From a virus, in the IMG/VR virus record IMGVR_UViG_3300029805_000009, positions 1 through 33,832 of that record: a stretch of 33,832 nucleotides of DNA; one strand, written 5' to 3'. The notes beneath the pieces were generated by a model, which was given only the letters and a program-made list of their open reading frames with translations, had not been told where the DNA came from and did no database searches. The position numbers and the translations under genes were made by a program. Shown here piece by piece: positions 1-6,464 of the stretch (position 1 is its first letter; each line of letters begins with the position of its first letter).

Positions 1-32
1 CTGAACACAAAAGAGCATGGCGGGTTTATTTT

Positions 33-218
33 GTGTTAACGGAACATTTAAGCACATCCGAAAAAAACCTTTTGCGACAAGATGAACCGATCATTGAAGA
101 ACAACAAGCCGATGGGGAATCGGTTGGCCCTGTGGCATCCACCACACAAGATGAACCTGCGGTGGAGTTGACCGGGTTTGAAACCGTACTGCAATTTTTT
201 GAAGATAAACTGAAATGA
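33..218 (+). CDS. small hypothetical protein upstream of the baseplate hub gene
   Basis: I do not recognise this 61-residue acidic protein. It is Glu/Gln/Asp-rich, with no membrane segment or Cys motif. The GTG start at 33 is the first start codon in a frame that stays open to the left edge, so the gene could begin outside the window. A weak purine stretch (GGCGGG, 19-24) lies before the GTG. Its stop overlaps the ATG of the next gene (ATGA at 215), so it is translationally coupled to the baseplate genes. If the window is circular, the long tail-fibre frame from the right end would stop at 37-39 and overlap this start by a few bases, a normal phage arrangement. Its position resembles that of small tail genes preceding gpD in P2-like phages, but the sequence shows no LysM-type signature. 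Confidence 0.5.
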   Translation: MLTEHLSTSEKNLLRQDEPIIEEQQADGESVGPVASTTQDEPAVELTGFETVLQFFEDKLK

Positions 219-922
219 GGCTGTTTAAGGTTTTAGAGGTGGGCGGCGATGACAAGAAAATTGTGGCGGATGATGTTCAGTTGGATTTATTCACCCCTGG
301 TAGAGCTGTTTTTGTGGTGCAATCGAATGTTGTTTTATCTGGTCTTGTTCGTTTTAGTCTTGGTTATGATAGTGATAATTTGCAACGGTTTTTTGTTGGA
401 ATCGTGGAAAGCAGCATGACGGTTGATAACTTTCAACAAAAAATATTTTGTAGGGAGATTTCCGCCGTTCTTAGCGACAAAATCCCGTTAAGTTTACGCA
501 ATGTAACTATGGTGGAGGTGTTGAACGCCATTAATCAGAAAACCGGCGTTGATTTTGTTGTGCCCAATGAGCCATACACAAAAACAAAAGCCCCGGCGTT
601 CTATTCGATGGCCGGGGGTTATCATTGCCTTGATTCGTTTGCGGATGTTTTCTCTATTGATCAATTGATTTGGCAACAACAAGGCAACGGCCAAATTTTT
701 GTTGGTAGTTGGGCGCATAGTTTTTGGGCGAGTAAAAGCCCGGTGAATTTGCCGGTGAAATGGAAAACCAACCACGGTGTTAATAATTCGGCAAGGGTGC
801 CGGTTTTTCCGCGATTGCGCCCCGGTGTGATGTTGGATGATGGCAACATCATCACCCATGTTCAATTGGATGGTGTGCATCTAAATATAAAGTGGAGCAA
901 GAACCCTTGGAAAATGCGATAA
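215..922 (+). CDS. gpD/gp27-like baseplate hub protein
   Basis: This 235-residue protein looks like the tail hub family (P2 gpD, T4 gp27). It has the pattern of an N-terminal beta domain followed by a RFFVGIVES-type segment (residues about 58-67) and a hub-like centre. Near residues 150-165 is a WQQQGNGQIFVGSW stretch, which I associate with HP1/kappa-type hub proteins. The family forms the ring that holds the central spike and links it to the tube. The gene starts with ATG overlapping the upstream stop and runs 31 bases into the spike gene, so the pair is tightly coupled. P2 gpD is longer (nearly 400 residues), so this is a short or divergent hub. The family call rests on remembered sequence pattern and gene order, not on a search. 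Confidence 0.65.
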   Translation: MRLFKVLEVGGDDKKIVADDVQLDLFTPGRAVFVVQSNVVLSGLVRFSLGYDSDNLQRFFVGIVESSMTVDNFQQKIFCREISAVLSDKIPLSLRNVTMVEVLNAINQKTGVDFVVPNEPYTKTKAPAFYSMAGGYHCLDSFADVFSIDQLIWQQQGNGQIFVGSWAHSFWASKSPVNLPVKWKTNHGVNNSARVPVFPRLRPGVMLDDGNIITHVQLDGVHLNIKWSKNPWKMR

Positions 923-1905
923 AAAAAATTGTGTTGCGGATGTTTCCCGCGTTATCGGGTAATTATCATTTACCCATGTTTGCGCGGGTGGTTGCTGTAT
1001 CCGATCCTTTAACACAACCAGGATTAAGCGAAGCTTTCAGGCCGCGCTATGCCGTCGATATACAAGTGTTATTGGCTAATGGTGATGATGATACCGCGTT
1101 GGACATATACCGCGCCGTTCCGTTGCCGGTGGCATGTGCTGGCATAGAACGCGGGCACTTTGGTTTTCCAGAACCGGGCACCATTGTTGAAATTGCGTTT
1201 GGTTATGGCAAACCGGATTTGTTATTTATCCGCTCTATCCTTGGCAACGGGTTGGGCATGCCAGAACTTGCCACCGGTGATATGTTGTGGGCACACAGTA
1301 ACGGCGTTAATCAAAAGGTGAATGGCGGCGGTGATTGGAGCCGTGAAACACATGGCGCGATCACCGACACATCACGGATTAGAAACATTGATGCGGATGA
1401 TAATGTTGAAACCTATAACAACAGCACACAAAAGGTGGATGAACATTCGATTGAATTGGTTGCAGGCGTAAAGCTTATTGAGGCAATGGGCGCGCTCAAA
1501 TTGGTGAGCGGTGGCGCTGCTAACTTATCGGCGGTTGATAACCTTAACTTAACCACTGGCAGTGATTTAAACCAAGTGGTTTGCCGTGACAAGAAAACAA
1601 CGGTGGCGGGTGATGATGTCGAGACCATAACCCAATTGAAAAAGATCGAGGCGGCAACACTGGAACTAAAATCCACCGCGATAACAATGGGGGATGAAAC
1701 CAATGATGTGTTGGCGTTGTTCTCTGATTTGCTCGCGCTAGTAAATGATTTGGCAACCGCATTATCAACCCACAGCCACACCCATGCCGGGCTAGCAGGA
1801 ACAACGACAGCCGTGGTTCAAACCGTTGGTTTTGTAACCACAGCAACCAACGCCACCACTTTACAAACCAAGCTTAAAACGCTGATGCCTTCTACTGACC
1901 CCTAG
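892..1905 (+). CDS. V: baseplate spike protein, gpV/gp5-like
   Basis: This 337-residue protein is a probable membrane-puncturing central spike. After an N-terminal region comes an OB-fold-like segment (about residues 30-130) containing a FPEPGTIVEIAFGYG motif, typical of gpV/VgrG-type spikes. Beta-rich sequence with short repeats (AVDNLNLTTGSD, TVAGDD) follows, as expected for a trimeric beta-helix needle. Near the C-terminus is an alternating-histidine motif, H294-S-H296-T-H298, matching the metal-binding HxH tip of P2 gpV-type spikes. The GTG at 892 has little ribosome-binding sequence; the ATG at 940 is an alternative that would remove the overlap with the hub gene. This is the last gene of the late operon before a non-coding gap. 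Confidence 0.75.
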   Translation: MEQEPLENAIKKIVLRMFPALSGNYHLPMFARVVAVSDPLTQPGLSEAFRPRYAVDIQVLLANGDDDTALDIYRAVPLPVACAGIERGHFGFPEPGTIVEIAFGYGKPDLLFIRSILGNGLGMPELATGDMLWAHSNGVNQKVNGGGDWSRETHGAITDTSRIRNIDADDNVETYNNSTQKVDEHSIELVAGVKLIEAMGALKLVSGGAANLSAVDNLNLTTGSDLNQVVCRDKKTTVAGDDVETITQLKKIEAATLELKSTAITMGDETNDVLALFSDLLALVNDLATALSTHSHTHAGLAGTTTAVVQTVGFVTTATNATTLQTKLKTLMPSTDP

Positions 1906-1932
1906 ATTCAATTCTATTCATCTCTATTTTTA

Positions 1933-1970
1933 GTGGCGCGTTGGTACAGGTAAACAACCAACGCCGCCAC
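1933..1970. other. GC-rich 13-bp hairpin after the late operon
   Basis: GTGGCGCGTTGGT (1933-1945) pairs with ACCAACGCCGCCAC (1957-1970) with one bulged base and an 11-base loop. It lies 28 bases after the spike stop codon. No U-run follows on either strand, so it is not a classical intrinsic terminator. It could slow transcription, protect the 3' end of the late mRNA, or act with a termination factor. Confidence 0.55.
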
Positions 1971-2296
1971 AGCCCCCTAAATATGGCCCCCAGCAAGACG
2001 AAATCAACCCGCTATAAATACAATTTCAGGGGCGGTCACTCCACCCCACGCCTGCCGCGTTTTCGTGTTTTTATGGTTACGGAAATGAACTATATAGGCA
2101 TAGGCCCGGATTCCGTGGCCTGTGTGGCTGTTTCGGTTTTCATGGAATGCATAGGTTGGAATAAAATAGAGCGCCGTGAACGTAGCGTATGGGCTTTAAA
2201 ACGGCGTTGAAAATGCGGCGAGTATTTTTGTGGTTTTGCGGGTTGTTAATATTCTTGAAGCCCTTTAAAAACGTGGCCTGTAGCGTGTTTTAATGC

Positions 2297-2324
2297 TTGT
2301 TTAAATCGGTAGATTTTCTATAAT
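2297..2324 (+). promoter_or_regulatory. sigma-70-type promoter for the small-gene operon
   Basis: A perfect TATAAT (2319-2324) is preceded at a 16-base spacing by TTGTTT (2297-2302). It sits 47 bases before the ATG of the first small gene, so it is the natural promoter for the six genes up to the terminator at 3816. Confidence 0.6.
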
Positions 2325-2371
2325 AAGTGGGACGTTTTAAAAAATACAATTATCAGAGGTGGAAATAACAA

Positions 2372-2575
2372 ATGAAAAAAGCAGCTGTAGTTATAGACGA
2401 ATGGAAGCTATCAATATTTACGAAAATTCTGGATAACGCTGGCTTTAAGTATGAACAGTTTAAGGGGCCAACGCTTGATTGTATTACTTTAAAAGTTCAG
2501 ACCGAAACTATAGCAAAACTTCAACCTTTTGTAGCAAAAGCTAACGCCAAAGCGGCAAAATCTAAGGCACATTAA
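2372..2575 (+). CDS. hypothetical 67-residue protein
   Basis: I do not recognise this protein. It is small and basic, with an alternating strand/helix pattern (KKAAVVIDEWKL, then a predicted helix, then TLDCITLKVQ) ending in a Lys/Ala-rich tail. A strong ribosome-binding site (GAGGTGG, 2355-2361) precedes the ATG, and a good promoter lies just upstream. It is the first of six short, closely spaced rightward genes between the late operon and attP, a place where temperate phages keep accessory genes. Confidence 0.6.
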   Translation: MKKAAVVIDEWKLSIFTKILDNAGFKYEQFKGPTLDCITLKVQTETIAKLQPFVAKANAKAAKSKAH

Positions 2576-2602
2576 TTTTAAGATATGTAGGGAGATATAG
2601 TT

Positions 2603-2881
2603 TTGAGCACTAACGAAAAAATCAAGAAGCTAGTAGAGGCGTGCAGTGCTTCGGTTGAAATATCATTCAACTTGCACCGGAGCGTGTACCAATCAGTTGA
2701 GCAATATCTAAACGTAGACGCGGCAATACCTGACGTTATTGACGTGATGGTGGGGCGGGATTTTATCATAGAGATACAATTCTACCCGGATACTCCGGTA
2801 GGGTTTCATGTTGTGTACCACTACGACCTAGACGCCGCACTAGATGAAGCGTTAACCATAATCGAAGGTCTTAAACGCTGA
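2603..2881 (+). CDS. hypothetical 92-residue acidic protein, TTG start
   Basis: I do not recognise this protein. An N-terminal amphipathic helix (about residues 5-35) is followed by a beta-rich centre with RDFIIEIQFYPDTPVGFHVVYHYD and a C-terminal acidic helix. The start is a TTG preceded at normal spacing by AGGGAG (2589-2594); no ATG nearby fits, so the TTG start is the best reading. It lies 27 bases after the previous gene in the same operon. Codon choice differs somewhat from the structural genes (more GTA, GAC, ACG), suggesting a separate origin for this cassette. Confidence 0.6.
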   Translation: MSTNEKIKKLVEACSASVEISFNLHRSVYQSVEQYLNVDAAIPDVIDVMVGRDFIIEIQFYPDTPVGFHVVYHYDLDAALDEALTIIEGLKR

Positions 2882-2916
2882 TATTTCGTTATTACAATTT
2901 ATTTTTAGAGGGTTAT

Positions 2917-3093
2917 ATGCGTATCACTAAAGAGATGGTGGAAACTGCTTCAAAAGCATATTCGGAGAAGCGGCACCCTTCACGTTGGGACGGTGAACCA
3001 TGGGGCGAAGCTGGTAGAGAGAATCACCGCAGAGCAGTAGAAGCCGCTTTAAAATCCGTAATGGGCAACTACAAGTTAGTGCCTAAATCGTGA
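2917..3093 (+). CDS. small hypothetical protein, 58 residues
   Basis: The reading frame from ATG 2917 to TGA 3093 encodes a charged 58-residue peptide, starting MRITKEMVETASKAY and containing WDGEPWGEAGRENHRRAVEAAL. That segment looks like a short helix flanked by Trp residues. A clear ribosome-binding site (AGAGGG, 2907-2912) precedes it. Helical peptides with this E-x-A-x-x-A pattern occur in many small phage proteins of unknown role. It belongs to the small-gene operon. Confidence 0.6.
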   Translation: MRITKEMVETASKAYSEKRHPSRWDGEPWGEAGRENHRRAVEAALKSVMGNYKLVPKS

Positions 3094-3133
3094 ATTTGTG
3101 TCGTTTTTTCAATTTAATTAAAGGGGTGTAATT

Positions 3134-3295
3134 ATGTCGATTGAAGATCAAATAAAAATCATGGAAAAGCAGTTGGGTAGATTCGATACCTTAATGGAAA
3201 AAATGCAATATATGGCAATGTCATTTGATCCAGACCCAATGTTCAGCAGCGAAGCACGGAACATTGTTAGAAGTAATATTGCTGGTGCATTATGA
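3134..3295 (+). CDS. small hypothetical coiled-coil protein, 53 residues
   Basis: ATG 3134 to TGA 3295 encodes 53 residues. It begins with a Met-rich amphipathic helix (SIEDQIKIMEKQLGRFD, then LMEKMQYMAM) that could form a short coiled coil. The ribosome-binding site AAGGGGTG (3121-3128) is strong. The stop overlaps the next ATG (ATGA at 3292), so the two genes are translationally coupled, which supports this frame being real. Function unknown. Confidence 0.6.
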   Translation: MSIEDQIKIMEKQLGRFDTLMEKMQYMAMSFDPDPMFSSEARNIVRSNIAGAL

Positions 3296-3543
3296 AATTT
3301 AATATAAATGAATGTGTTTTTGTTCAGTTGACCGATGCAGGGCGTGAAGAAATAAAACGTCAACATGATGAATTAAGGGAAACTTTCCCCAAATTAAGCC
3401 CACAAGCCAAAAAGGTTGAAGATAAAAACGGTTGGTCTAAATGGCAATTGCATTGCTTGATGAATACTTTCGGGCACATGACCCATAACGGCGGGCAATT
3501 GCCTTTTAACACCGAAATAAGAATTGAATCTAACGCTAAATAA
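3292..3543 (+). CDS. conserved phage protein of unknown function, 83 residues
   Basis: This small protein follows a pattern I have seen in many Gram-negative phages: an N-terminal strand (NINECVFVQLTDAG), a charged helix with Glu/His/Asp, then a WSKWQLHCLMNTFG segment and a closing GGQLPFNTEIRIE strand. The role of the family is not known to me. The gene is coupled to the upstream coiled-coil gene through ATGA. It is followed 11 bases later by a lipoprotein gene with its own GGGGTG ribosome-binding site. Confidence 0.65.
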   Translation: MKFNINECVFVQLTDAGREEIKRQHDELRETFPKLSPQAKKVEDKNGWSKWQLHCLMNTFGHMTHNGGQLPFNTEIRIESNAK

Positions 3544-3554
3544 CGGGGTGATCT

Positions 3555-3785
3555 ATGAAATTAATTGCAATAATTTTGGCGGTGTTTCTAACTGGGTGTA
3601 AAACATCACCAGATACATACATAGAAACGGAAAGGGGGTTAATGAGTTTTCAGCGGGGTTACTGCGAACTAGGAATGCTTGTGAATAATGATATCCAAAA
3701 TATTCTAAATGAGAACAATGAACCAATTACATGCACGGGTTACATCAAATTGACTGAAGATCAGGTTATAGCCTACAAACATTAA
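3555..3785 (+). CDS. small phage lipoprotein
   Basis: This 76-residue protein has a short type II signal peptide: MKLIAIILAVFLTGC, with the lipobox L-T-G-C and the lipidated Cys at position 15. The mature part is about 60 residues, with two further cysteines (positions 28 and 51) that could form a periplasmic disulfide. It is probably anchored in the outer or inner membrane. Small lipoproteins in temperate phages may act in superinfection exclusion or as outer spanins; the distance from the lysis genes argues against a spanin. It is the last gene before the terminator at 3816-3840. Confidence 0.65.
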   Translation: MKLIAIILAVFLTGCKTSPDTYIETERGLMSFQRGYCELGMLVNNDIQNILNENNEPITCTGYIKLTEDQVIAYKH

Positions 3786-3815
3786 GTATTTTGTTGTAAA
3801 TTCTTTAGCAAATAA

Positions 3816-3840
3816 AGCCTGGCCTATGCCGGGCTTTTTT
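3816..3840 (+). terminator. intrinsic terminator of the small-gene operon
   Basis: AGCCTGGC (3816-3823) pairs with GCCGGGCT (3828-3835), including one G-U pair, around the loop CTAT and is followed by a T-run ending at 3840. It lies 30 bases after the lipoprotein stop codon and directly before the first arm-type repeat of attP. Confidence 0.85.
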
Positions 3841-3862
3841 GTGACATTTTTGTGACATTTTT
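3841..3862 (+). promoter_or_regulatory. integrase arm-type sites, outer left pair
   Basis: Two adjacent copies of GTGACATTTTT, 11 bases apart (3841 and 3852). The same 11-base unit recurs twice more on each side of the tRNA core, as expected for arm-type binding sites of a P2/HP1-type tyrosine integrase. Confidence 0.75.
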
Positions 3863-3888
3863 GCCCGAAAGTGGGTGTTTTTTGGCTT

Positions 3889-3910
3889 GTGACATTGTTG
3901 TGACATTTTC
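3889..3910 (+). promoter_or_regulatory. integrase arm-type sites, inner left pair
   Basis: GTGACATTGTT (3889-3899) and GTGACATTTTC (3900-3910), again spaced 11 bases apart and in the same orientation as the outer pair. They lie about 50 bases from the core. Confidence 0.75.
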
Positions 3911-3920
3911 TAGATGGGGC

Positions 3921-3958
3921 GCGTTAAAGCCTGTATTTGTAGGCTCTAACGCTTTTTT
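3921..3958 (+). terminator. second intrinsic terminator inside attP
   Basis: GCGTTAAAGCCT (3921-3932) pairs with AGGCTCTAACGC (3941-3952) with a single mismatch, and six Ts follow (3953-3958). The T-run is on the plus strand, so it stops rightward transcripts before they enter the core and run antisense into the integrase gene. It does not serve the tRNA remnant, which points the other way. Confidence 0.8.
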
Positions 3959-3960
3959 GA

Positions 3961-4007
3961 TGGTGCCCCGGAGACGATTCGAACGTCCGGCCTACCCCTT
4001 AGGAGTA
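3961..4007 (-). other. attP: attP core: 3' half of tRNA-Arg(CCT)
   Basis: Read on the minus strand, this is the 3' part of a tRNA. It has anticodon loop CTCCTAA (anticodon CCT at 4001-4003), anticodon 3' stem GGGGT, a 5-base variable loop, T-arm GGACG-TTCGAAT-CGTCT, acceptor strand CCGGGGC, discriminator A, and CCA at 3963-3961. Upstream of the anticodon loop the tRNA identity is lost: no paired 5' anticodon stem, D-arm or 5' acceptor strand is present. It is therefore not a functional gene but the core that would restore the host tRNA-Arg(CCT) on integration. The integrase gene lies next to it. Confidence 0.85.
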
Positions 4008-4037
4008 CAAAGGCATAGGCTAAAAACTTCAATCAAA

Positions 4038-5288
4038 TCAATGGGGTGTGTTTTTTTCCGGCACATGTGACATTTTTGTGACATTTTCAACACCGCTAAA
4101 GGCGTTTAGAATAGCATCCGATGCTCTACGTTGTTGCACTTTTCTATCATTAAAATAGAGCATGGTGGTTTCAATGCTTTCGTGATCCGCTAACTTTTGC
4201 ACGGCGTGAACGTCAACACCACGGGTTAATAATTCGGTGATAATGGTGGCCCGCATACCCCAGTGAAACGGCTTGATTTTGGCAAGCCCAATGTCCTGGC
4301 ATAACGTCGACATCCATTTGGAAATGTCGCTACGATCAGCCCGCCACGGTTTGCCTTTGCCGTTATCCAAAAAATAGCGCTCTTGCGGATCCCGCAACGC
4401 CAAATCCTTTACCAGAAAATTATACAAATCCTCATTGATGGGTTTATCTGGCCACTTAACCCCTTTGTTTTGCCAGTCCAATTCTTTATTGTCGCGGATT
4501 TGCACCAAGCGTTTATCCAGTTCAATGTTGTCGATTTTTAGCGCCCAAATTGGCCCCAAACGAAGCGCCGTATTGGTGGCGAGCATAAAGGCACGGAATA
4601 TATTGATGTATCCGCGCTTGCGGGCGGTGTCGGTGGTTTCAATAATTTTGGTTTGAATGTGTTGGCCTAGTCTTAGCAATTCCTCAACATCATAGGTTTG
4701 CATGTCCCGCTTAGGCACCTTTGGCCGTTTTAGCCGGTGCATCCTATCCATGATTTCATGGTCATAACACCAGTTTAAAAAGGTATTGAATTTGCGGATA
4801 TGGGTGGCTTGATTTTCTAACGAAAAGAAACCGCCGCCTTGTTTCTCGCGTGTCTGTAAATGGTTCCAAAATTCGGTGGAGTGATCCAAGGTGAAATCAT
4901 TCACCACATGGTTGCCGTTGGCATCCAAATAATAATCGATGGTGTTTTGGTATTGCCCCACGGTTTTTTTGGCGCGGGTTACCTTCATTTCAGCCATCCA
5001 TAATTTATTGGCCTGGCGTATGGTATAGGTCTTTTTCTGGCGTTTGGCTTGTTTTTTTGCAGCTTCCTTGTGGCTTTTCTCGTTGCTGAACTCTTGTTGT
5101 TTGATGCTGTACAAATTGGATAGATGTTGGTTTATTTGAATCTCTGTTAAACCGACCAAATCACGTTGTTTGCAAAGGGTGCGGCGAATACCACGGCGGT
5201 CTTTTTCAAAGCCCACCAGCGCATCACGGGGAAATTCACCCACATAGGTATTGCGTTTATCATCGAAAAAAATGGATTTTCTAGCCAT
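4038..5288 (-). CDS. int: tyrosine-family phage integrase
   Basis: This 416-residue recombinase should catalyse integration at host tRNA-Arg(CCT) and, with an excisionase, excision. The N-terminal about 90 residues are basic and likely contact arm-type DNA. The core-binding SAM-like domain spans roughly 85-190. The catalytic domain carries the expected residues: R243 (TALRLG), H342 and R346 (HWGMR), H369 (LADHES) and the nucleophile Y378 (MLYFND). The ATG (5288-5286) overlaps the last codons of the repressor gene by eight bases, so the two are co-transcribed from the repressor side. The gene ends beside attP, and its final codons contain two arm-type repeats. It resembles P2/HP1-type integrases in motif order. 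Confidence 0.95.
   Translation of the reverse strand: MARKSIFFDDKRNTYVGEFPRDALVGFEKDRRGIRRTLCKQRDLVGLTEIQINQHLSNLYSIKQQEFSNEKSHKEAAKKQAKRQKKTYTIRQANKLWMAEMKVTRAKKTVGQYQNTIDYYLDANGNHVVNDFTLDHSTEFWNHLQTREKQGGGFFSLENQATHIRKFNTFLNWCYDHEIMDRMHRLKRPKVPKRDMQTYDVEELLRLGQHIQTKIIETTDTARKRGYINIFRAFMLATNTALRLGPIWALKIDNIELDKRLVQIRDNKELDWQNKGVKWPDKPINEDLYNFLVKDLALRDPQERYFLDNGKGKPWRADRSDISKWMSTLCQDIGLAKIKPFHWGMRATIITELLTRGVDVHAVQKLADHESIETTMLYFNDRKVQQRRASDAILNAFSGVENVTKMSHVPEKNTPH
4067..4088 (+). promoter_or_regulatory. integrase arm-type sites, right pair, inside int
   Basis: GTGACATTTTT (4067-4077) and GTGACATTTTC (4078-4088) repeat the left-arm motif in the same direction with the same 11-base period. 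They overlap the last codons of the integrase gene and encode its residues V403 to H408. Confidence 0.75.
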
Positions 5289-5874
5289 GATTTTGCCCCG
5301 ACCATATCACCCGCCCAACAATATCTACTAGGTTCAAACTCTCTTTTGGCAACGTCATATCATCATAATTAGCTTTTAACGCGCTGATTTTTATTGAACC
5401 ATCCACTTGGGCTTTGATATTGCGCAAGGTAAACACACCGCCCACCATCAAGCCAAAAATCCCGTTCCCGGTGATGATGCTTTTATCAATGACTACCATG
5501 GAACCTGAGCACATCAAATTTTCCATGGCATCATCCAACACCGCTTGGGAAAACAGGGTATCCATGTTTTGTTCGGCATGGAAAAAATACCGATCCAAAA
5601 TAAACGGCGCGGCATCCGTTTCAAACAGATGCGGGATTTCAACCGAATAATTTCCGATGCTTTCGACATCCCCTAACCCGGTGCTTATCCATTGGGTATT
5701 TATGCCCGCCACTTTTGCCAACTCAACCACCCGGTTAAAACTTAGCGTGCTGGCGTCTTTCTTTATTCTATATACCTGAGATTGCGAGGTATTAAAAACG
5801 TCCGTGACCACATCAATGCCAACGGCATCAATCACATGCGCGATGCGTTGCGTGTATGTATCCAAATTGAGCAT
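5281..5874 (-). CDS. lysogeny repressor, HTH plus inactive S24-fold domain
   Basis: This 197-residue protein is the probable main prophage repressor. Residues about 14-66 form a helix-turn-helix domain ending in the INTQWISTG pattern common in phage repressors. The C-terminal half follows the S24/LexA fold and ends DIVGRVIWSG. Aligned to the usual GDSM-(8 residues)-LVLVD block, the sequence reads DDAM-(8)-MVVID, putting Ala117 at the catalytic Ser. The catalytic Lys column has Arg151 (Lys154 is nearby but out of register). It probably dimerises but does not self-cleave. The start has an AGGGAGC ribosome-binding site. The gene overlaps int and is divergent from the AlpA-like gene across the operator region. 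Confidence 0.85.
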   Translation of the reverse strand: MLNLDTYTQRIAHVIDAVGIDVVTDVFNTSQSQVYRIKKDASTLSFNRVVELAKVAGINTQWISTGLGDVESIGNYSVEIPHLFETDAAPFILDRYFFHAEQNMDTLFSQAVLDDAMENLMCSGSMVVIDKSIITGNGIFGLMVGGVFTLRNIKAQVDGSIKISALKANYDDMTLPKESLNLVDIVGRVIWSGQNHG

Positions 5875-5962
5875 GTTTTGCTCCCTATTCCGTTATGTAA
5901 AATAAATCGGCGCAATTGCTTGATAATACTCACATTCACGCCTATATTCTCAATAGCGCGAA

Positions 5963-6014
5963 AAACTAAACACATTTGTGCAGTTTAACGCTGAATTGTG
6001 CCGTTTTACGTTGA
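5963..6014. promoter_or_regulatory. operator region of the genetic switch
   Basis: This lies in the 236-base gap between the leftward repressor and the rightward AlpA-like gene. There is an imperfect inverted repeat with AAACT (5963-5967) and AGTTT (5982-5986) around CACATTTGTG. Overlapping its right end are two direct copies of GTTTNACGNTGA (5983-5994 and 6003-6014), exactly 20 bases apart, about two helical turns. A further GC-rich dyad, CGCCC-N5-GGGCG, lies near 6041-6055. These are likely repressor or Cox-type binding sites. I could not assign the promoters with confidence. Confidence 0.5.
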
Positions 6015-6110
6015 TTTACGGCCACTAAAAGACAGTATCGCCCAAATGGGGCGAGATTTCCATAAACTGGTAAATTTTAATTACAAAAACTACAAAAATA
6101 GGTGTTGAAC

Positions 6111-6464
6111 ATGAATAAACCCGCATTTGATATAGAAAATGACCCCATCTATACCATTGAACAAACCGCCGCCAAGCTGAATATGAGCAAATCCAGCTTT
6201 GAGAAATTGCGCAAGGATGGCGGTGGCCCCATCCCTATTAGCAACGGCGGTTTGCGGGTGTTGTTTAATTCAAGCGCCATCACTAACTATGTGATTAAAC
6301 TCAACCCGCATTTAAACAACGCCGATAAGGTGTTGGCCGCCGCCGCCGATGCCAGAGCCAAAGCCTTAAAACTAAACCCCACCACCAACCACCCCGCAGC
6401 GATTAAGGCCGAACTAGAAGCGTTGATCGTTAAAGCACAACAGGTTTGCACGGGGAACGCGTAA
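6111..6464 (+). CDS. AlpA/excisionase-like winged-helix DNA-binding protein
   Basis: This 117-residue protein has an N-terminal MerR/AlpA-type winged helix (about residues 14-62: YTIEQTAAKLNMSKSSFEKL, then a wing and a second helix). The rest is an Ala-rich helical tail. In P2-like phages the first rightward gene opposite the repressor is Cox, which represses the lysogenic promoter and directs excision; this gene holds that position. The ATG at 6111 is chosen over the upstream GTG at 6102 because AGGTG (6100-6104) is well spaced for it. Its stop overlaps the ATG of the primase-helicase gene (TAATG), so the two are coupled. Confidence 0.7.
   Translation: MNKPAFDIENDPIYTIEQTAAKLNMSKSSFEKLRKDGGGPIPISNGGLRVLFNSSAITNYVIKLNPHLNNADKVLAAAADARAKALKLNPTTNHPAAIKAELEALIVKAQQVCTGNA

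Larger units (their letters stand above)
1906..2371. other. 466-bp gap between late operon and small-gene operon
   Basis: Apart from the hairpin at 1933-1970 and the promoter near 2297-2324, I see no convincing gene here. A rightward frame is open from a TTG at 1941 to 2210, with an in-frame ATG at 2073 that would give 46 residues. It lacks a ribosome-binding site and its start lies inside the hairpin. Several phages carry short poorly coding frames or regulatory RNAs at such borders, so an RNA gene is possible, but I cannot support one. Confidence 0.4.

Noticed and set aside
1941-2210. 89-codon rightward frame from a TTG
   Set aside because: The start lies within a hairpin and no ribosome-binding site is present; the in-frame ATG at 2073 is equally unsupported.
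3961-4035. a functional tRNA-Arg gene
   Set aside because: The D-arm, 5' anticodon stem and 5' acceptor strand are missing; only the 3' half is present.
3852-4070. 72-codon rightward frame
   Set aside because: It runs through terminator, arm-type sites and tRNA remnant, all better explained as attP.
5782-5988. 68-codon rightward frame
   Set aside because: It is antisense to the repressor N-terminus and overlaps the operator region; no ribosome-binding site.
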